From: Bradysia coprophila
Lineage: Eukaryota > Arthropoda > Insecta > Diptera > Sciaridae
Assembly: GCF_014529535.1 (NCBI RefSeq)
Contig: NC_050737.1
Span: 1,183,921 to 1,247,920, forward strand
Direction of reading: 5' to 3'
DNA length: 64,000 nt
This document shows, one piece after another, positions 12,983-26,500 of this stretch. The stretch's first letter is position 1. Each line of letters opens with the position of its first letter. A model generated the notes under the pieces. The model was not told the DNA's origin. It did no database searches and worked only from the letters and a program-made list of their open reading frames with translations. Made by a program: the position numbers and the translations under genes.

Positions 12983-15900
12983 AATAAGACCGTGACCGGA
13001 ATGAACGGAGGCAAGTAATCGAAATGATTTTTATTTAAAAAAAAATCTTATTCAATCAGCTGAATAGTCTATATATGAATGGTGGAAGAAGTTCAGATAT
13101 ATCTGTATCATATGTGTCAAAAACAGCTGATTATTCAGTTGAAAGAGACGGATGGAAATTGCATGAAGCGAGATGCGTGTATAAATGCTTATGTGTCGCA
13201 TACTGGCATACAAAAACACCTAAATACTAGAACCGCACACCGTTGACCATCACATTGTTCCTCTTTAGCAACGATCACGTATGAGCTCAACTACGTCAAT
13301 TTACTTGGATGTCCAATATCCATCATGATAATTGATTTTATCGACAAGCATCAGCTACATTTTATCATTCCATTTAAATTCCAGTTTTTAATTTCAAATT
13401 TATTCGACTGACATCAATTCCACTTCCTTCACTACCTAAATACATCATAATATTCTTCAGAAATTTCTTTATTCGTTTTCGTGATAATGTTTACTATCAG
13501 AAAATAGAAAAGGTCCAACATACTCACACAATATAATGGAGTATAAGAATGAGAAAATGCGATGGCTGAAAGGGGAAGCCAACTCAGCGAAGAAAGCTCG
13601 TCCATAGCTTTCTCATTCGCGGATTTGAGATATTATGACTTTCATGCTCGGGTCATTAGTACCATCAAACACCGTTAGATGGTAGTAGAAATCTAGCGCA
13701 AAAATTGAAAGTTTCCATTGTGATGGCATAGAAAGTAGATATAAACTGTATGTGTATGAACGACAGAGCTAAAACAGCTGAGATACATATCTACTGCTGA
13801 AAATTTTTCAGAAAAATAGTTGCATAAAGGTAGGCATGTTCACTGAAAAATATCATCAATCGATGATGAAATTTTCAAATAATCGAATGTTTTATCTATA
13901 ATCCATAAATATCGACTGATAATCGATCTATCAGTCAATAGCTCAATTCCTGTCAGCGCTGCTAAATTTTTCAACTGTCAGTTAAATTTATCCTATCAAA
14001 AAAGTAGAGTAGGAGCAGTAGGAGCTAAAATAAATTTAACGATCGATAAATTTAACCGAAGGTAACGTGGATGGCATTTCCCAACATAGATGACATTTCA
14101 AACAACCTTGAAAACGATCTATTGTGTCTTTTGTCCTAAAGTTGAAAAATGGATAAATCTACCTTCAATTTACCAATGATCGCGTACGTTTACATGTGGA
14201 AGACGTTGATAACGTGAAACACGATCACTGTAATCGACCAATGGTACAAAGCTTTATTTTACCTGGAAGCCAGACTAACTCCAGGGGTGGCGTTATCTAA
14301 TATGCAGAACAATCACCAAAACAAACAAACAAACAGAGCATAATTACTCTTCCCTTTTCCATGGATCGCTTGAAGCGAAAGTGGAGATAAAATGCTGTTT
14401 TATTATTATTACTACCAGCGGCCAGCGATACTTCTCCCAGAGCCGTAAGTGGCGCCCTCTATTAAACGGAACAATGAATTCAGTTAAAAAACAGTTTAAT
14501 GTCCACCGAATTTGTACCTGTTCCTGTTATATTGCTTCAGATGTTTAATTTAACCAGCTGGTCCACTTACACCAACACACATCATAAGCATTTACCCTCT
14601 ATGCAGATTTTATAGTCACTCGCTTGGAAGCAGTGTGATGGTATGAGTCGACCGTCCGGTGAATCAGCTAGTGTTTCTGGTATTTCCAATTTAACCCTTC
14701 GCATTAACAAATAAAATTAAGACAATGCTCTATCTAGCGATGCTAAAGAGAACCTTGATTGACAGCAATGGAGTTTCATCTACGTAAAAATAAAGTCTTA
14801 ATAAATATTGAGTACTCGCTAAAATATTGCTCATACTGAGTGTTATTTTCCTCCAGCGATACAAGATTGTATATTCGAATTCATATATTCATTAATGATC
14901 TCAACCTATTGGTTTGATTTTATTATTTGATAAACAAAAAAATATTGAATTTACTTGCATCAAAACTCAAGACGCGCGTTCCGTTAAACTCACAAATCCC
15001 AGGGCCATCTGGAAATGACGATTCGTTATACATAGACTATATAGCCGCGTATACTCTTCACGTTTCATCTACTGCATCATAAATAAAAGATTTGTTATAC
15101 TAAAAATAATGTAATTGAACTACGAAAATATGCGGAGCTCCGAAGCTCGAATCAATTCATATACAACAAAAATATAAGTATTGATCGCAAAATTAGATTC
15201 GTGAAGACAAGGTGATTGTTTTTGTTATTGACAGTTTACTGGTAATTATTAAGAAACACACTTTTTGCCACTGATTGTGGGATAAATAGGACTTGGTTGT
15301 GTGAGCGCTGGATTCTTCACGAATAATTGACAGAAATTATTCACGTACTCTGTGCATAGGAAAAAATTGATTTTCCTCAATGTATTGATTCGTATTCAGC
15401 TCTGTGTACCACCACCGATTAACATTTAAAAAGTTAAAGAAAACTTGCCGTGTTAATCACGTAGTTTCGTTTTAAGAGTCAATTTGCCCAAACTTCGACT
15501 AAGTTGTATGAAAGAGGAAAACAAGCCATCGGCGATTTTTAAAAGCTATGCGTCAAATGATTCAGTGGACCTTCCTGAGATTTGAAACAAAAAAAAAATC
15601 CTCAAAGAAATTATGTTTTCACGCCAGAAATCATGAAAAAATGATCTGCTGTAAGGTGGCCAAAATAGTTTTTGTTGCATATCATCGACAAGACGTAACG
15701 CATTTATCTGAAATTATGGTCATCGGTAGAGGTGTTGAGGACGCATATGTTGGCTTTTAAAAAAATTAGAAATTTTTCGTATACGTGGTGCAGTAGCTGT
15801 TTTAGGGGGAAAAATTCCAACTTTTGGAGAGTGTTTAAAAAACCAATTTATTTATTTATTAGCCTATTAACAGCAACACAAGTTATAGTTAATTAGCCTG

Positions 15901-17525
15901 TTCATCTGTCAACAATGGTCGCTAAGAAGATGGTCCATGAACGATTACTTCAAATAGTCAAATCAACCACTACATAAAATTATTAGCACCAACTTTACCT
16001 GAGATTGAATTTTTGTGGCAATTTTCGCTCTTGTACATGTACATGTACATCTTAATAGAGCTGAGGTTTTGGCCGGTAAAAAATTCGGCGGGCTGGTTTA
16101 CATTTTTAAAATCTGGTAAGAAACAGATGGTATCTGACTGTGAAAAAGTGATGATTCGTGTCTGAGCGAATTATAAGAAAAATAAAATTTAATTTATTAA
16201 GCTCCGTTCCCATAATATAGGCTTCAGATGTGTTTAGAAGTTTTCTTCATAGTGTATAAAACACGAAACACCGTAAGCCTATTTCAAACAGAATAAATGA
16301 ATTACATTTTTCTTATAATTCACTACTGTGGCATGTCCTGTGCATTCAACTTTTCATTAATTAATAACTTCTTGCCGAAGAATGCTTCACAAATCAAACA
16401 GAAGTTTTTTTTAGAAATTTTTTATTTTACAATTTTTCTAAATTTCACATTTAAATTTAATTTATCTTGCAATTCGAATTTAGCTACTTTATCGTTTCTT
16501 AATTTTTCTTTAAAGATTGCTTAATATTTTCAAACTTTATCCAATTTATCTTAATAGAAAAAAATTATTTTATAATAACAAGATGACCAAACATTTTGTA
16601 CCATTTTGCCATTGAGATAATCATATACGAAATTGACATATGAATCTAGCAAATATTTACATTTCACTTCACCGAAGTCTCGGTGTTCCACAGAATTCAA
16701 AGAGTACACATTGGTCTTGTGACTTATCTTGATGGTTTATCAATATGTTGAACGAAGAAAGTGATTTTTTTTCGCCGAACCGAAATTATATTTTAATCAA
16801 ACAACCCTATCGTCCAAGACATAGATGACTTTTGCGTTATTCACCTTTACTTCGGTAGTTTATTGTGTCTCTCAAATGGTTTATAATCTTGAATCGCCTA
16901 TAAGCCTTTACATTTTAAAACTTAAGTTTCTTCAGGCAAACTGGATTGGGTCATTTGATTAAAATATTTTTCCTGTTTTCTGAGAACAAACAGTAACTGA
17001 TAGTTCCAATTATTTATTTCACCACTAAACTTTCAACTCCATACACCAAACAGTTTTATATTTCAGTTAGATAATTTCACTTCGCCTGATGGGGGTCGTG
17101 CACAAGTGACGTTACGATATTTTATATTGAATTTGGTGTCCGCCCCGCCCCAGTCAAGGGAATATGATACAAAAAATTCCCGATGTCATATAATTACCAT
17201 ACTTTCCTTTCTCCCTAATAGTGTGACGTCATTTGTGAACGAACCCTGCAAAATTATTTAGTTTTTCTTATTGCCACAAATCTCATCTTTCATTAGTCAA
17301 ATCGTATTCGTTTGATGCTGATCTGTCTTGTTCGTAATCCATAATAGTTTGAGTATAGTCTCACAGGTTATACGACCGAGAAAATGCAATTTTTAAAGAA
17401 TGTTTTCATGACGACCCAAAAAATAAAACTGGTCGCAGAATATTAAAACAGTAGAAATTTATGATAATTTACATCGACAACATTTTCCGTTGAATTCAAT
17501 TTTTCTTTTCTTTTTTAAATGAGAT

Positions 17526-20500
17526 CTATTGCTCTTGCTTCAGTTCAGATGCCCAAACGTGTTGTGGCCAACCTGTTCTGCCTTTTCCTTTTTTCTGCTC
17601 CAAAATTTCTGTTGGCGGAAGACCCTGAAATGAAGACATAAAGTAGAGAAGATATAATTGTTCCTAAACTCAGAATGAAAAGGCAAGGATGTCTTTAAAA
17701 TCTTATTTTATAAAAAGCATTTCTTTTTATTGTTGTACTTAAATAAACTTTTTCAATTTTGATATTTGAATATAGACTGTCGAAACCAGTGAGGGGAGTG
17801 TTAGTATAAATTTCGAACAGTAAATCTATTTAACGATGTGCATATTTAATAAAAAAAATATTAAATGATGAGGCGGTCCACAAAGTAATTAATTTTACGT
17901 CTAATTAGATGTCTTGAACGTAAACTTATCAACGTTTAGTTGTGTATCTTATATAAAATATACAAATAACAACAACATCGACACACATCAACGAGGACAC
18001 GAACAACAGACATTGTTGCTATAAATACAAATTATTTTAAGTAAGAAAATCTATTAAACGAATTAAGAGGCATCTGTTTTCTAATCTAATAATGTACTTC
18101 AACTTTGCTATCTATAATATTGCAGCTATAAAATATGAGTTTATGTTTAGTCACACCGAACCAAAAAAAATTACATGGGCCATAATATGAGAAATAAAGA
18201 GATGGATAAACAAAAAAAAAATTATCCGAATACGCCCCTCAAATTCACTTTGTGATAAAGTGATGATGAAAACAAAATGTTTGATCGTTTATAGGCAATT
18301 TTGTTTTGTTTTTTCGCTGGTTCGATTCATTTTCACTCGGATTGAGTGCGCAGGCAGATGTGATATATTGAACATTTAAATGAATAAAAGAAAATGATAA
18401 AATCAGCAGAGGGAAATTATTGGTTAAATATTCAGAAGTCATACAATTCTAAGAAACTACTTTAGTCTTTATGGTCTCAAGAAAGTTAGAGCGCTTTTGG
18501 AAGACTAGTGCCGGATAAAGAAAGTCCTTAAAACCGTTGAAAATCCTTGAAAATACTGCAAAAATGGAACAGAAAATCCTCAAAAAGGAATTGCAAATCC
18601 TCAGATGAGTTTCGGTTTGAAAATACGTTGCCAACGATTTGTAGAAATACACGTCACTCGAGGTTTGATAGTCACTCGAGGTTTGATAGTCACTCGAGGT
18701 TTGATAGTCACTCGAGGTTTGATATTCACTCGAGGTGTTATAGAATGAATACTCATATTAAATAGGGTGGGTCGTATTTTCATTTTGTTTTTATTTTAAA
18801 AGGCCTGGCCTCTTGACTGATTTTGATTTTCGGGGTAGTAGCATGAAATTGTACATATTGCTGACTGATATCTCGGACATTTGGGAACAAAAGGCATTAC
18901 TGCTAACTGTAGGTAATAACAGCTATGAAATGCCATAAGAACGTTGTTGACCTTCGCCTTCACTCGGGCAGAGTAACTCTGTCAGTGTTCCCGACTAAGA
19001 CTTTTCGACAAAAAATGTCAACTTTATTTATACAATCGACAAATCATGACATAATACGTCGTGTGAGGTATGTCTGGACAGGTAATCTCATAGAGAATCC
19101 ATTGCAGAGACGTTTGTTGAAAACGAGTTAAAAAAACTCACAGGAGCTTTGTTTTCGAAGCCCAAAGTTGGCAACTTTTTGTTAGAGTGAAAAAGTCAAA
19201 TGAACAAAAATCGACGAATTTACGTTTATTTGCTCAGACAAGTGTTACTCTGCCCGAAAGAAGGCGAAGGTCAACAACTTTCTTATGGTATTTCATAGCT
19301 GGACTCCTCAGCTATTAACTAGAGTTAGCAGTGTCCCCAAATATCCGAGATATCAGTCAACAATATGTGCAATTTCATGCTACTACCCCGAAAATCAAAA
19401 TCAGGCTAGAGGCAGGGGAAAAATTAATTTTTGATTTTTTTAGCTGTTTCGAATTCCTTGGTCAGTTCTAAGTACAGCCTGGGGCCAGGCCCTTTAAAAT
19501 AAAAACAAAATGAAAATACGACCCACCCTAAATGTTAAATCACCGCCTAATATTTGAGAATTACTTTAACTAAATTTCACCAAATTTCAAAAATAGTGAA
19601 ATTAGTCAATTTAGTGAAATATTTCTTCGATATTAGCGGCTGGGAGATCTCTGCAATTATTTAGAGTCGAAATTTAAAGTTTTGGCCGATCTAACAAGAG
19701 TCGTGATATAGGTAGTGAATACACGCGTTGAAAAGTACTGTTTGCTAGCTTAGAAATTGGTGTTTGTGCTTGCAGTTCACGTTTTTTATTTAGCAAATGA
19801 AAAAATTATTTGAAATATTTATCTGGATACATGAACACACGACAGAGTAAAGTTAACCAGGCAGGAGCGCTGATTTGACTAGGGACCTGAATAATCTAGT
19901 AGCCCTATATTTTTTGCGAACAAAATTTTTCAATTTATGTCAGTGTTCATTTGAGCTCATTTTCATCCAGTGTATAAGGTCCCTATTTTCCTATTTGACG
20001 TTTCGAAAATGAACCGCTCCTGTCTGGTTTATTTTACTCTGCCGTGATGAACACGTTGAACTCATTCATACCGTACTAACACTGAAACACGCTTCGAACA
20101 TCTTTGTGGATATGGTAAGTACCATTAACTTTGGCATTAAACATTGCACTATGTCAATATTTTCAAATTCTTATATTCCAAGTGTCGTTGTAGATCTTTT
20201 AGATAGCTATTATTTAAATGTCTATGACCTTTAATGCATTTCCACCGCATTTTTATTTGATTTGCTTTATTCATGCACACTGACACAATGCATCATCCCG
20301 ATTTAATCATTTTGGGTAATTTTATTTAGAAAATAAAATAATTGCATTACGCAATCCATTGATATATTGCACCCTTAAATGCACATTTAAAATCCAATTC
20401 AATTATACATTTTTGTGTGTATAACCAGAAACGATGAGAACTATTTTCCAGCGATCGTCAGCCACTTCACAAATGTATATAAAATACCAAGCCAATACAC

Positions 20501-23500
20501 CATAATTGAGCCATTGAATTACAGCATTATACCATTTTGTGCAAGTGTTAAAAGTTATTACTTGAAGAGGGTTTTGTTGTTATATTTCAATTGAATTGCA
20601 GACAATATTTTGGTTATTTTTAGTGGCAATTACCGCATTAGGGGTTTCGTTTATGGTGGGAAAAATTGAATTAAGTTTCGGGAGTCAAGTGTTAATTGAA
20701 TTGTGATAAATTGAGTAATATTATGGAAAATGATATGGGTGCGTGTACATCCTCGGCGTAACTTGGTATATGCATTACGCAAATTCGTGAAAAAAATTGA
20801 ATGTCTCAAAATAAATCGTTTGAACACAAATTTGTGAATTTTGTAAGCCAGCGACGGCAAGAACTGTAGTCCTATGCACAAGGCAATGGAGTCAAAGAAA
20901 CAATGTTTTTTAGTAACCAGTAATGAACTAGTCGTTAATCAGTTATTGGCAACCGATGGATAGCAGACTCACCTCTACAGTGATTAACCATTTGTTTTAT
21001 TAGAGAGAGTACAACTTCGGTGCAGACAATGCTAGCAAAATTTTGTGGAATTTAAATAAATTTAATGCAAGAATCAATATTCTCTCCAGCAAACAAACTC
21101 TCAGCTGTCTGTGTCAAATCCAGACCCTGTATCTTTGTACACTATTCTACATTTAACATTCTACATTCCACCTTCTAACAATCACAACTCAGGCATTGTA
21201 ATCCTTGAAATAAATCTCTCGCTGATATATTTTTGGTGATTTTCCTAATCGTTGTACAAATTGTTTTGTTAAACTGGATTTAAAAGCCTTGTGTAAACAG
21301 GAAATTCAAGGCTGAATCTGAGTACTGAACTTCACAGGTGCTGGTGGAAGTGCTGTCGAATGAGAATTAACGACAAAAGCAATATCTAATATAAGTGCTG
21401 CTTAATACAATTTACTACAATGTCGTCTTCTGTACTCTCACAATCTTTCTGTCATCATACAACGATTGCTCTCATAGGTTTTTTTTAAGAGTTAGTCGTT
21501 ACAATAAGTCTTTATAATTCATTGACGGAAAAATTATTAGTCAAATTTCCCATAGCTTTGCGAAGGGACAAGAAAACTCCCACGTATATTAATAGAAATT
21601 TTTAATATTTTAAACGTAAAGTAGAAATAATGCACCTCCTTATCGTAAAAAGGGGCGCCATTATCTTCAAGTAAGAAGTAAAAAGTACTTGTGTGTCGGC
21701 ATCGGCATTTACTTTAGAAGAGAGGAAGAAAAAATCAAATGAAAAACGGCGTTCATATCAAATTCATTGACTTTTAACTAATTGAGCATAATTCTTAAGT
21801 GGTTTTTAAAAATTGAGCGTAGATATCACAATGTTCTTTATTGAATTTTTTTTTCAATGAGCGCGTACACCATCGTGAGATGCACACAGAAAGAGAGCAG
21901 TAAACTGTGCACGCATGATGCACGTATGCAAAGGGAATTTTTCAGAAAATGATTTATCAAAGTAATAACCCGACTTGATGGAAATTTCGATACAAAAGCA
22001 CTTCATTATGAGCTCCGAAACAAAGTTCAAAAAGAAATGCTAAAATGAAAGTATTTTTAGACGCACCAATAAACTTTAACGTTTTCTCGTACACCACCAC
22101 GGTAGAGCATCGACCAGTTGGAAAATGCTATACACTTAACGGTGCTTGGAGGAATTTAATATTTAATCCGGAAATGAGTGAATAATGCGAAAGAAACGCG
22201 TACCAGTTAATTTAGAAAATATCCCACTGTCCAGAGAAAAAAATAACAAATGGAATCTGAGCAAAGATCATGGATGGGAGTCGGAAAAGTTTCACAGTGG
22301 AGGTGTTCAGAATTCACATAAATATTTTAGTTATTTAAGGTGCGACAGTAAATTTATTAGTTTCCAACACGCATACTCAGATTGTTCGTCAAGAGCTGGG
22401 ACACAACTTAACCTAAGGTACCATTCATAATGAATTTTAGACCCTTTCCTCCCTCGCACACGCAAAAATTTATGGAATTTATGTGTGGAGTGCACGTTTT
22501 TGTCTAACCTCACACTTTAGAATCGTTCGTACTTTGTGAATGGTGAATCAGTTCGAGTTAGTCGAATTAAAATTTACCTGTGCTTCATTCTTGGCTCTCC
22601 GCTCTGCGTTAATTTTCCTAGACGATGGAACCAATTCTGCTCTGAAACCACCCGACGGATCCTGATCACCTTCTAACACCCTGGTCAAATACGAGATATA
22701 TGACGTAGCTAATCTTAAAGTTTTAATCTGTTCGAAGCAAAAGAAAAACAAAAAAATTAATTCTAAATCAAATGACTGTCGAGGCGACTAAGAGTAAAGC
22801 ATTCGAACACTTACTTTTGATAACTTAGTATCAGATGGAACATTTGGAATGCAATCTCTCAAATATGAGAAAGCTGAATTTATGCTTTGTGTTCGCCGCC
22901 GTTCTTTTTTATTCGCTGTTGTTCGCCGCTTCACAACTCGAACAAATGGAACCGGAGCTAGATTCGTCGACGATGTGCCGTAGTATCCTTCATCATAAAT
23001 GTGTTCTGTCGATGGAACATTTTTCGAATGTCTTATTAATTGAAAATAAATCGAAGTAGAAAAGCAATCACTTACCAGGTCGTTCGTACTGTGGCGGATA
23101 GTAAACTGGAGCATACTGGTGATATGGAGATGATGATGGATTTGTGTGACTAGACGGCGAACAATCTCGAACATTGTTTGAATCGGAACTGCATGGCGAT
23201 CCCCAGTATCCTTCTTCAGCAAGGATGTGTGTTCCTCCTGTTTATTTAAAAGAAAAAAATATTTTTCATGCGAATAAACATTCGGCTTAGGGCTTTGTGC
23301 ATAATTGAGCTCATGGAAATGCATTGAACGGACCACGAAATATGTTTTATAATTGACCTGGCTCACTGGAATGATACAATCACGTAACTTAAAAAAGTTT
23401 GAATTTTCAACCACATTTTCGTGTCTCCGCCTGATAAAAAAAAGTCAGAATAATACTATCTCCTGCCTTCGCTTTAAATTTCAAAATCAAGTTTATGGCC

Positions 23501-26500
23501 GAACAAAATTGTTGAGTTTTGGTATAGGAGTATTTGAAAAGTAAACTTTTGGTGACGGTAAATATTTCATTTATGAGATTAAGAGTAGTCTTTTATTGAA
23601 TATGACAACCGTGAAAATAGATTTTGTATCAAGGACACTCCGCATATGCGTCATAACTAGTTATAAACAGAATTCACTTTCAACAGCTCGATATAAATAA
23701 GAATCTCGGGTGAGACAGTATCATCTATCATCGAAAACGACTACGGAAACAAGCACGTCCCTTGGCTAACGCGGTCTGATATGGCATCATGTATGTATAA
23801 CTAATGAAGTAGGAGATTTTGCTTCCATCTCTGTGTATACATATTTAAATCAGAAGATGTGAAAGTTTGTAGACAATTGTATTGGGTTGTATGTGATGTG
23901 ATAAGGTCTTAGTTTTAAGAATCTCATTAACTTTCTACCAGTAGTATTTCATAGAGATAACAATGCGTTCGTTACATCAACTAGGAAATTGTAGCTTTCA
24001 CATACCAAGAAAATTGAAATATGCAAAGTTAGACACGACATGCAATGGAACCCAAAAGTACTTCTCCTTGAACAGAGATGCAAAGGTAATATTGGTTCAC
24101 ATGGTGCACTAGCAAGGGCCGGACTGGCTACCGAAAGGCGCATCGGGCGAATGGGCTGAAAAAGGTTCAGAGGCGCCTAAATAAACTTTTTCGGTCTGAG
24201 GAGAAGATAGATGAAAAACTAAATACATAGACGGTGACGGTTGAATTTTCTTACTTTCGTCACTTGTGTTCCAAAAGTTATTTGTGAATCATGTTTTGGA
24301 CCATTGGTTTTAGGCAATTCCTAAAAGAGAGATATCACGAGCAAAATTCTACAGTTCTTTTACTTTTGTTTGCTTGCTAAACAGAGAGGGTTACTTGAAA
24401 GTACTTTTTAAAAAAATGAATTATTTAAATCAAAATCATTTTAGAAGGAAGAATGCAATAAATGTACTGCACTTGCCCGCTCATCCGTATGATAGCCAAA
24501 AAGACTTTAGTGAAACATAAATATTTGAAAAACCAAATCCAACAATTTATAACGCTCTCTGAGTTATTATTTCCGTTTCCTTCAAGTAAAGGATTTGTTT
24601 CCACTTATAATTCGAACTTTTTGACAATAAATTTAAATGAATTTCGTTTTTCTGTTTAAATTCATAAATTTTAAGGTAAATTTCTCTTCATAACATACTC
24701 TGCCTCTGATAACGTCATTTTAAGTTAGTCAAAACAATTTGCGGTTTGTTTATTTAAATATCGACATATCTACATAAGAAAAACACATGTATCCAGTTCG
24801 TGTACAACATCCTAGTCGTGTAACACTATAGTGCTACACTTTACTTTCTAAGCTATAAACCAGAACACATAATTAGACGAAAATTTGTCTAAATGGACTC
24901 TTTTTGTTGTTGTTGAAATAAACAGATTTTTTTTGGGTCCGCATTTATCAAAATTAAGTCAATATTTTCAAAGTGTGTCATTTACATGAATATATTAATA
25001 AGCAAAAGGGTTGTTTCTGTTCACGTATCATTTACACTCATGAAATAATACGCCCACATGGAAATTAAATATTTCCGGTAATTCATCAAGTGTGTCGAGT
25101 CATCATATTATTCGAATTGTTACAGTCAATAGTTTAGTCGACCCACTTTCCTTCCTGGTACTGTGCAATTGCAGCTAGTGATACTTTGTAATCATAAAAT
25201 CTGTTACATCTTTTGATTAAAGTATCGCCTTTTCTTTGATGTACTGTACATATTAACTACATATTAATCGAACTACGACAGAAGTTACAATTATTCTTGT
25301 ATCAATTTTACCAATACGAAGATGAGGTCGAAATCATTTGTTCTTTCGATTAGTGAGGCATTTTACTAAAAACTTCTGGTCTATGTTGTTGTCTCGTTTT
25401 CGCTTCTGTAATAATATATATTATGAAGATCTTAAAGATCATGATTTTGGGCTACAAAAGTAGAGTAACTTCCCACCAAAAAAAATTCTCAGAGCAGATG
25501 CCTTGATACCAGCCTGAGTATGAGGGATTCTTTTGAAAAACAGCCTAGCGAAATCAGACGCATTTTCCAGTGGACTTTTTTATATGTGCCTGGAAAGGTA
25601 TTCGACCCTAGAAGCCAAAACCACTTTCAAAAAAATTCTTCGAAGTTTGTGTGGCTGGTGAAAGGTGATCAAAAACCGAAAACTTGCACTTTTCTTACAA
25701 AGATTTCTCCAGTTACTCGCGCCGTACAGGGTCATGTGGGGTGTCATTAGAAAAGTAATCACACGTACTATTGAGCCGAATAGGGACTTATTGGGTTTAA
25801 AATTCATCAACACTGAAATATGTGCAGTTAAAGTTTTCAACCGAAGACTTACACTCTTCTTTCTGAAATTTCTCGAGGTACACAAAACGTACATGGTCGT
25901 GTATGGTGTCATTTGACAGGTAATTTAATGTGCTTTTGGGCCAAATAGGGTCTTATGTGGTTTGGATCTAAAGCTTGCAGTTTTCGAACATTATGATTCT
26001 GACTTGCATAAAATAAGTAAATAAGCGTTCAGCCTAAGGAAAATAAAATTTCTAAAAAAAAATACTTTTGGAACCTGTAATTATATTGTAGTGTTTTACC
26101 TTCCTTAAAATAACAGGGCCCTAGTAAACACTAATTGTTTAAATTGAACATCTCTATCTTCTATGAACTCTAATTATATCACAAATTATGTACTAACGAT
26201 TTTTCTGTTGTGGATATATTCCTATTCTAGATATACAATCAATTCACATAAGAAAAATACACAAAAGAAATACTTTTTTAGTAATAATATACAAGTAAAG
26301 CAACACGAACGAAGGACTATAAAATTTAAACAAAAAAAAATTGTAAAGTAAAAAATGAGAGGAGTACACAGAAACGAATATTATGAACTCTCAAACGATT
26401 TTCCCAGTGAGTTCCAAACTTAATACACATCAATAATGTTCGATTTTTTCCTTTTTGTTTATTTGTTTAAGATTTCATTGTATATCGCTTTTTTATAGCT

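Larger units (their letters stand above)
7303..17525. other. 10-kb intergenic region between MCT and hand
   Basis: No coding exon with homology I recognise is visible on either strand. The region should hold the upstream untranslated exon(s) and promoter of the MCT gene, which is transcribed leftward from somewhere beyond 7302, and the 3' flank of hand. It contains an inverted repeat at 11315-11587, a GC-richer patch at about 9190-9430, a run of GAAATT hexamers at 12961-12982, an alternating TGTACA run at 16032-16050 and a CTCF-like core at 14449-14460. The remaining ORFs are short and AT-driven. Confidence 0.5.
17625..22577 (-). other. Intron 4 of hand, about 5 kb
   Basis: This long intron lies between the exon ending in KNEAQ and the small C-terminal exon. 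It holds an 18-bp tandem repeat (18653-18742), a 766-bp inverted-repeat element (18764-19529) and a hAT-like MITE (about 19839-20046). A run of degenerate sequence rich in AAATCCT lies at about 18480-18610. No nested coding gene was found. In other insects hand introns carry cardiac enhancers; no specific site is claimed here. Confidence 0.7.

Noticed and set aside
15548-15760. Plus-strand ORF of 70 codons
   Set aside because: It has no splice partners or recognisable motif, and local composition is that of intergenic DNA.
18653-18742. Possible CRISPR-like array
   Set aside because: The repeats are directly adjacent with no spacers, and the genome is eukaryotic.
18547-18783. Overlapping ORFs on both strands with repeating hexapeptides
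   Set aside because: They result from the 18-bp tandem repeat, whose unit is divisible by three.
25580-25916. ORFs of about 110 and 83 codons on opposite strands
   Set aside because: They lie inside the dispersed repeat also present at 54185, and neither has protein-like conservation between copies.
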